The notes beneath the pieces were generated by a model, which did no database searches, was not told the DNA's origin, and worked only from the letters and a program-made list of their open reading frames with translations. DNA of 9,154 nucleotides. Source: Candidatus Staskawiczbacteria bacterium RIFCSPLOWO2_01_FULL_38_12b (GTDB lineage Bacteria; Patescibacteriota; Minisyncoccia; Minisyncoccales; Staskawiczbacteraceae). Where the stretch lies: assembly GCA_001820255.1 (NCBI GenBank), contig MHPA01000008.1:1-9154 (forward strand), read 5' to 3'. The position numbers and the translations under genes were made by a program. Positions 5,192 through 9,154 of the stretch are shown one piece after another; within the stretch, counting starts at the first letter, position 1; the number at the start of each line of letters is the position of its first letter.

Positions 5192-5197
5192 TATAAT
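5192..5197 (+). promoter_or_regulatory. Perfect -10 box, probable promoter of the membrane-protein cluster
   Basis: TATAAT lies 28 nt after the previous stop and 108 nt before ATG 5305. No convincing -35 box is found at 16-18 nt spacing, so it would need an activator or be weak. A perfect -10 box in this short spacer upstream of four apparently co-oriented membrane genes makes it the best candidate start point. Confidence 0.45.
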
Positions 5198-5304
5198 TTC
5201 TCAGCTTATGGCAAGCATAAACCTTCAAATTCTATCAAATTTCCAGATTCGAAAAATAGAAATTTATGCTCAAAAGCGAGTTTTGTAACCATCTCTTAAT
5301 AACT

Positions 5305-5652
5305 ATGAATACGCATAATATCTTGGGGTATGTATTACTGGCTATCGGATTATTATTAATCGGGTTGGCGCTTTTTCAATCTTACCAAATTTTTACCGGT
5401 GGCACCCAGGCTCCTGTATTATTTAAAGCGCAAATGTCCGGACAGCCTTTAAAAACCGATACTGCAAATAATCCGCAGGATCTGCAAAAACAGATTAACC
5501 AAGAAATAGCAAAACAGATCAGTCAAATGATTCCGGCTGATACTTTGCCTAAAGTTTTAAATTTGGCAAGCTGGTCAATGCTAGCCGGAATTTTAATCTT
5601 TGGCGGCGCAAAAATAGCTGGTCTTGGCATCACGTTAACCAAACAGGTCTAA
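5305..5652 (+). CDS. Small two-helix membrane protein, unknown function
   Basis: The product is 115 aa with two hydrophobic helices, at about 5-24 (NILGYVLLAIGLLLIGLALF) and about 88-108 (WSMLAGILIFGGAKIAGLGI). They flank a soluble loop of about 60 residues rich in Q, N and K (QKQINQEIAKQISQMIP). The pattern of an N-terminal LGY-(L/I)-rich helix followed by FQ-x-Y-x-(I/V)-FTG, and a last helix with G-x-K-I-A-x-L-G, is one I associate with small conserved CPR membrane proteins of unknown role. ATG 5305 is chosen; the in-frame ATG 5266 would add a 13-residue polar extension (KSEFCNH) before the helix. It is followed after 5 nt by the next gene, so a transcription unit with the SPWR protein and the AAA+ ATPase is likely. 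Confidence 0.75.
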   Translation: MNTHNILGYVLLAIGLLLIGLALFQSYQIFTGGTQAPVLFKAQMSGQPLKTDTANNPQDLQKQINQEIAKQISQMIPADTLPKVLNLASWSMLAGILIFGGAKIAGLGITLTKQV

Positions 5653-5657
5653 TAACC

Positions 5658-6110
5658 ATGGAAGATTTTAAAAAACCAACTTCTGCAAAAAATTTCAGGG
5701 CGCTTGGTCAAAATTCCAGCGAGCATGGCCAGGCAAGGGAAAATATTATTGTTGTATGGATGATGTGGCATTTTTACCAAATGCCCAAGTTTTTATTATT
5801 AGTTTGGAAAAATTATATTTTATTTACTTTGGATTTTTTTTCCGCACCTCTATTGTTTGCAACGCTCTTTTCTCCATGGAGGAAATATAAGTGGAGATAT
5901 CCCAGGGGATTTGATATCGCCGAGTATTTTAATACCTTTATCTCCAATTTTTTTTCCAGAATTATAGGTGCGGTATGCCGGTTTTTTTTAATTATCACCA
6001 GTGTTGTTTTTTTAATAGCGATATGGTTTGCCGGCGCAGCAGTAATATTAACTTGGGTATTAATTCCTTTTATATTCATTGCATTAATTTTATTATTGTA
6101 TGGAATTTAA
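5658..6110 (+). CDS. Membrane protein with SPWR core, partner gene of the AAA+ ATPase
   Basis: The product is 150 aa. After a polar N-terminus (1-33) comes an aromatic, amphipathic core: WHFYQMPKFLLLVWKN (37-52), LDFFSAPLLFATLFSPWRKY (58-77) and YPRGFDI (81-87). Two C-terminal hydrophobic helices follow, at about 103-125 and 127-148. I recall similar W-H-Y-x-x-x-P / SPWR-K-Y-x-W-x-x-x-RGFD proteins next to Clp-like genes in CPR genomes, but know no function. The last 11 nt overlap the ATPase start (ATG 6100), so the two are probably translationally coupled and may form a complex. The start could also be the ATG pair at 5760/5763, right at the conserved core. No Shine-Dalgarno motif is present for either. 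Confidence 0.78.
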   Translation: MEDFKKPTSAKNFRALGQNSSEHGQARENIIVVWMMWHFYQMPKFLLLVWKNYILFTLDFFSAPLLFATLFSPWRKYKWRYPRGFDIAEYFNTFISNFFSRIIGAVCRFFLIITSVVFLIAIWFAGAAVILTWVLIPFIFIALILLLYGI

Positions 6111-8700
6111 TTTTGATACCAGAAATACTTCCGTTTCTAGGGCATACAAATTACTCTCATTTCCCCTGTTTGCCTATGCCAAATGGTTGGCTATAGTATT
6201 TTTGTATTTGTTTATCATTTCTTTACTGTTTGTCGGGGCTTCTTTTTTCGGGATTTTACCGGAAAATATCGCGATAAAAATTTCAATAGTATCAGCGCTT
6301 TTGGCTATAGTGTTTTGTGAAATATATTTATTTGTAAAGTTAAAGATAACAAAGCCGAAAATTTCCTTGTCATTATCATCTGCCATTAAAAATTCCCAAA
6401 CATATAACATGGCGGAATTTTTAAGCATTGACGCGTGCGGTATTATTGAGGAAGCGATACGGGCCTGTAAAAAAAGGAGACTTTCGGAAGTAACTTCCGA
6501 ATCGATTTTGTACGCCGCATTAAAGATCAATAACGAAGTTAAAATACTGATGTACCGGTTAGGGATTGATGTGAAAACACTCAAGGAAGATATAAAAAAT
6601 TATTTGGAAAAACAGCCGCGCCAAGAAAAATTTAACCTGTTGCTTTCAAAACCCTTCCAAGAAACCATCAAAGAGGCGGCGGGGCTGGCGGTTTTACGAG
6701 GACATGCAACGATCGGAGAAAAAGAACTTTTAACAGCCCTTGTGCACTGCGATGAATTTTTTAAAAAAGTGTTAGTTGAGCACGATTTGAAAGAAAAAGA
6801 CGTTGAAAACATAACGTTGTGGCTTGATGTATTGGAAGATCGTATTTTACAAAGCAAAAAGTTTTGGACAAAAGAAAATTTATCCCGATTTGGTTCATTG
6901 GGCAAAGATTGGGCGTCTGGATTTACCGTTACCTTGGATCAATTTTCCATCGACTGGACATCGGTTATCAGCAAGGATATTTTTAGCGAAGTGATTGGCC
7001 ATAAAAAAGAAGCGGATGAAGTTGAAATAGTGCTGGCTAAATCCAAACTAAGCAATGCGTTGATTATTGGGGAGGCCGGTGTGGGGCGCAAAAGTATCGT
7101 GCAGGTGGTGGCTTCGCGCTGTTTTCTGGGAACGGGATTGCCGGAACTTCGCAATAAAAAGGTAGTTGAATTAAATATGATTTCTTTGCTTGCTCAGGTG
7201 CAGGGGCAGGAAAATCTGGAAATAACCCTAGACCAGATTTTTTTGGAAGTATTAACCGCTGGAAATATTATTTTAGTGATTGATTCGCTGGAAAACTTCG
7301 TAGAGCAAAAAATATCGCGCCCCGGTTCTGCTGACATATCGGTGATACTGGGCAAGTATTTGTCGTTGCCAAATTTTCATTTTATTGGCATTACTTCGTT
7401 TGATGGTCTTCATCGGAATATGGAGCAGAATCCTTCTTTTTTGGAGTACTTTAGGAAAATCGAGGTATTGGAAGTATCAGAATCGGATACCATTAGAATT
7501 TTGCAAAATGTGGCATTGCGTTTGGAGGCAAGGTACCGCATTTTAATAACGTATCCTGCCATACGGGAAATTATCAATTTGACGGGAAGGTATTTTCCAA
7601 GTACCCCATTTCCTAAAAAAGCCATTGATGTATTGGATGAAGCCGCGACATATGTAAAATCCATGAAAGAAAAAATAGTTCTGCCTTCGCATGTGGCCAA
7701 AATTGTTTCAGATAAAACCCAGATTCCGGTGGGTAAAATGGAGTTTAAAGAAAAATCAGTATTATTGAATTTAGAAAATTTAATTTCCCAAAAAATAATC
7801 GGCCAGCAGGAGGCGGTAAATGAAATCGCCATAGCTTTAAGGAGGGCAAGGTCGGGTCTTGGTTCTAAAAAGCGGCCCATGGGAGTGTTTTTATTTTTAG
7901 GCCCCACGGGAGTTGGTAAAACTGAAACCGCAAAAGTCCTTGCCGAAATTTATTTTGGACGGGCCGCAAATGATTTTACAAAAGTCCAGTCGTCTGATTT
8001 GGCGCAAGAAAAAATGATAAGAATTGATATGTCTGAGTTTCAGTCAATGTCTGATGTCGGCCGTTTGATTGGACAGGCGGTTCCCGTAGAGCAAGAGGGC
8101 CTTTTGACAACTCCGGTCAGGGAAAATCCTTTTTCATTGGTGTTGCTTGATGAAATAGAAAAAGCCCACCCCAACATTTTAAATTTATTTTTACAGGTTT
8201 TTGATGAAGGGCATATTACCGACGGCCAGGGAAGGAAGATTCTTTTTACCAATACTATTATTATTTGTACGTCCAATGCGGGTGCGGAGTTGATTTTTAA
8301 GCAGGCTGAAGCGGGTAGCGTAATAAAAAAAGACGACATTATTGATGTTCTTTTTGCCAAAGGTATTTTTCGTCCGGAATTTATCAACCGGTTTGATGCT
8401 ACCGTGCTTTTTCATTTATTAACCAAAGAGAATCTTATGGACATCGCCCAATTACATCTTTTAAACCTTCAAAAGAATCTTAAGGAAAAAGATATCAACT
8501 TTATCATTACCGGTGCTTTAAAGGAAAAAATTGTAGAGCTTTCATATAAACCGGAATTTGGAGCCAGAGAAATGAGAAGAGTGGTGCAGGATACCATAGA
8601 AAACGTTATTGCCGCAGCTTTGTTATCTGACAAGATAGCTAGGGGAGATACCATTGAGATAAATCCAGAAAATTTTGAAATAGTCCGATCGGTTATATAG
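6100..8700 (+). CDS. Membrane-anchored Clp-like double AAA+ ATPase with degenerate first ring
   Basis: The product is 866 aa. Two membrane helices (29-51, 58-79) precede a double Clp N-domain (about 103-167 and 183-244), ring D1 (about 297-547) and ring D2 (about 565-866). D2 is catalytically complete: Walker A GPTGVGKT 601-608, Walker B LLDE 682-685, sensor N726, arginine finger R764 (FRPEFINRFD) and sensor-2 GAR 821-823. D1 is degraded: Walker A is GEAGVGRKS (324-332, R330 at the lysine position), Walker B is IDS (394-396, Ser for Glu), and the LERRF arginine fingers are replaced by LEYF (448-451). The D1 pore-loop tyrosine is replaced (G369 region), and the D2 GYVGY pore loop is missing and about 3 residues shorter (658-667). 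The ClpB/ClpC middle domain is absent (only about 20 residues between 515 and 536), and no ClpP-docking loop is seen. By family it is an unfoldase relative; by these losses it may remodel membrane proteins without threading. Confidence 0.9.
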   Translation: MEFNFDTRNTSVSRAYKLLSFPLFAYAKWLAIVFLYLFIISLLFVGASFFGILPENIAIKISIVSALLAIVFCEIYLFVKLKITKPKISLSLSSAIKNSQTYNMAEFLSIDACGIIEEAIRACKKRRLSEVTSESILYAALKINNEVKILMYRLGIDVKTLKEDIKNYLEKQPRQEKFNLLLSKPFQETIKEAAGLAVLRGHATIGEKELLTALVHCDEFFKKVLVEHDLKEKDVENITLWLDVLEDRILQSKKFWTKENLSRFGSLGKDWASGFTVTLDQFSIDWTSVISKDIFSEVIGHKKEADEVEIVLAKSKLSNALIIGEAGVGRKSIVQVVASRCFLGTGLPELRNKKVVELNMISLLAQVQGQENLEITLDQIFLEVLTAGNIILVIDSLENFVEQKISRPGSADISVILGKYLSLPNFHFIGITSFDGLHRNMEQNPSFLEYFRKIEVLEVSESDTIRILQNVALRLEARYRILITYPAIREIINLTGRYFPSTPFPKKAIDVLDEAATYVKSMKEKIVLPSHVAKIVSDKTQIPVGKMEFKEKSVLLNLENLISQKIIGQQEAVNEIAIALRRARSGLGSKKRPMGVFLFLGPTGVGKTETAKVLAEIYFGRAANDFTKVQSSDLAQEKMIRIDMSEFQSMSDVGRLIGQAVPVEQEGLLTTPVRENPFSLVLLDEIEKAHPNILNLFLQVFDEGHITDGQGRKILFTNTIIICTSNAGAELIFKQAEAGSVIKKDDIIDVLFAKGIFRPEFINRFDATVLFHLLTKENLMDIAQLHLLNLQKNLKEKDINFIITGALKEKIVELSYKPEFGAREMRRVVQDTIENVIAAALLSDKIARGDTIEINPENFEIVRSVI

Positions 8701-8729
8701 GGGCCCAATACAAGGTAAAATGAAGTTTC

Positions 8730-8918
8730 ATGGAAGAAAAAAATAGCAAACCAATTCAAGGTCAAGCAGAGCCTAAAAAAAACAGGGTGCTTTTTAGTAA
8801 TATCATATCAAAGATTTTAGGAATATCAGGAGTCGTTTTAGTTATTTTAATCATCGGTCTTGGCGCTCTTTTGGCGGGCCATGTATGGAATCCTTCATGG
8901 AATCCGTTTGTAAAATAG
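8730..8918 (+). CDS. Small single-helix membrane protein, 62 aa
   Basis: A polar, basic N-terminus (1-27, MEEKNSKPIQGQAEPKKNR) leads into one hydrophobic helix at about 29-50 (ISGVVLVILIIGLGALLAG). It ends in an unusual Trp/Pro tail, HVWNPSWNPFVK (51-62). The positive-inside rule puts the N-terminus in the cytoplasm and the WNP tail outside. The gene starts 29 nt after the ATPase stop and probably belongs to the same transcript. An AAGG at 8712-8715 is too far (15 nt) to be a good ribosome site for ATG 8730. It does sit near an out-of-frame ATG 8720 that opens an 8-codon reading frame overlapping this start. Function unknown; small length lowers confidence, but the helix and conserved-looking tail argue that it is real. 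Confidence 0.65.
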   Translation: MEEKNSKPIQGQAEPKKNRVLFSNIISKILGISGVVLVILIIGLGALLAGHVWNPSWNPFVK

Positions 8919-9017
8919 CAAAGTCAGGCAATAGACTTATTCCTAAATAAGATTTGCAACGAAAAGCAATCTTCGAAATTCCCCGCACCAAAACGCGAGG
9001 GATAAAAATCATTGGGC
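8919..9017. other. Non-coding stretch with three small hairpins after the ATPase cluster
   Basis: No gene is seen. Hairpins: CTTATT/AATAAG at 8936-8951, AAGATTTGC/GCAATCTT at 8949-8973 (one bulged T) and CCCCGC/GCGAGGG at 8981-9001 (one bulged A). None is followed by a T-run, so they are not clear intrinsic terminators. They may be part of a structured 3' UTR together with the palindrome at 9018. Confidence 0.35.
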
Positions 9018-9055
9018 AATAGCATAAAATGCAAACGTTTGCATTTTATGCTATT
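9018..9055. repeat. Perfect 38-bp palindrome
   Basis: AATAGCATAAAATGCAAAC (9018-9036) is followed without a loop by its exact complement (9037-9055). There is no T-run, so it is not a normal terminator. It contains no restriction-modification or Xer-dif pattern that I recognise. It could be a protein-binding site, a mobile palindrome, or a 3' end stabiliser of the ATPase operon. Confidence 0.8.
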
Positions 9056-9124
9056 ACGGGGGCCTTAGGCTTACTGCTTAATGCTATAGGCGCAAACCCA
9101 TGAATACGTTGTAATTATGTGTAT
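9056..9124. other. Short non-coding spacer
   Basis: It begins with a run of five Gs and the short palindrome GCCTTAGGC, then a loosely repeated AATGCTAT that echoes the arm of the palindrome at 9018-9055. TATAAA at 9122-9127 has no -35 partner. No gene is seen. Confidence 0.25.
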
Positions 9125-9152
9125 AAAAACCAAGATAATATCTTGGTTTTTT
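9125..9152. terminator. Bidirectional rho-independent terminator
   Basis: AAAAACCAAGAT (9125-9136) pairs perfectly over 12 bp with ATCTTGGTTTTT (9140-9151) through a 3-nt loop AAT. A T-run ends the + strand copy and the A-run gives the same shape on the minus strand. It can end the 5305-8918 cluster from the left and a converging gene beyond the window from the right. Confidence 0.8.
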
Positions 9153-9154
9153 GT

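Noticed and set aside
192..8918. UGA recoding as in Gracilibacteria/Absconditabacteria
   Set aside because: No gene needs UGA to be read through; stops are TAA or TAG only, and the absence of UGA stops in eleven genes is too small a sample.
8973..8990. tRNA- or tmRNA-like 3' end (TTCGAAATTCCCCGCACCA)
   Set aside because: No T-stem pairs around the TTCGAAA loop and no GCGGGGA acceptor strand occurs upstream at tRNA distance.
9018..9055. Chromosome dimer resolution (dif) site
   Set aside because: dif is about 28 bp with two imperfect 11-bp arms around a 6-bp centre; this is a perfect 38-bp palindrome with no such arms.

Overview
The window looks like a piece of chromosome from a Candidate Phyla Radiation (Patescibacteria) bacterium. 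This is inferred from gene content, not from a marker tree. The supports are AT-rich DNA, short compact genes, near-absence of Shine-Dalgarno motifs, small membrane proteins of a kind I associate with CPR genomes, and an unusual membrane-anchored Clp-type ATPase. All real genes lie on the + strand. Stops are TAA or TAG and no gene needs UGA recoding.

Region 1 (192-2151) is a tight envelope operon. It holds a DgkA-family kinase (probably undecaprenol kinase), a PAP2 phosphatase (probably undecaprenyl-pyrophosphate phosphatase) and the endolytic transglycosylase MltG. Together they would recycle the lipid carrier and release glycan strands. A clear terminator follows (2168-2203). Beyond it lies a 38-codon remnant of a second mltG 3' end (2261-2377), about 90% identical over its first 25 codons with mostly synonymous changes.

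Region 2 (2378-3205) holds a 58-bp near-perfect palindrome ending 6 nt before the start of an unrecognised acidic 241-aa protein.

Region 3 (3219-4750) is the L10/L12 ribosomal-stalk operon. It has a promoter (TTGACA, 17 nt, TAGGAT), a leader resembling the Rfam L10 leader with mutually exclusive antiterminator and terminator, about 130 nt of degenerate tandem repeats, rplJ, a spacer hairpin and rplL. The rplL terminator appears to be split in its loop by a 173-bp terminal-inverted-repeat element (a MITE-like insertion) with a short target duplication.

Region 4 (4746-5164) is a single gene for a small DUF4258/RelE-fold-like basic protein.

Region 5 (5192-8918) is a membrane-protein cluster: a two-helix protein, a protein with a W-H-x-x-x-x-P / SPWR core, an 866-aa Clp-like double AAA+ ATPase and a 62-aa single-helix protein. 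In the ATPase, ring D1 has lost its main catalytic residues, and the substrate-gripping pore-loop aromatics are missing from both rings. The window closes with hairpin-rich non-coding DNA that includes a perfect 38-bp palindrome (9018-9055) and a bidirectional terminator (9125-9152).

The best candidates for something new are the pore-loop-less anchored AAA+ protein with its small membrane partners, the terminator-nested MITE, and the palindrome-controlled hypothetical gene.
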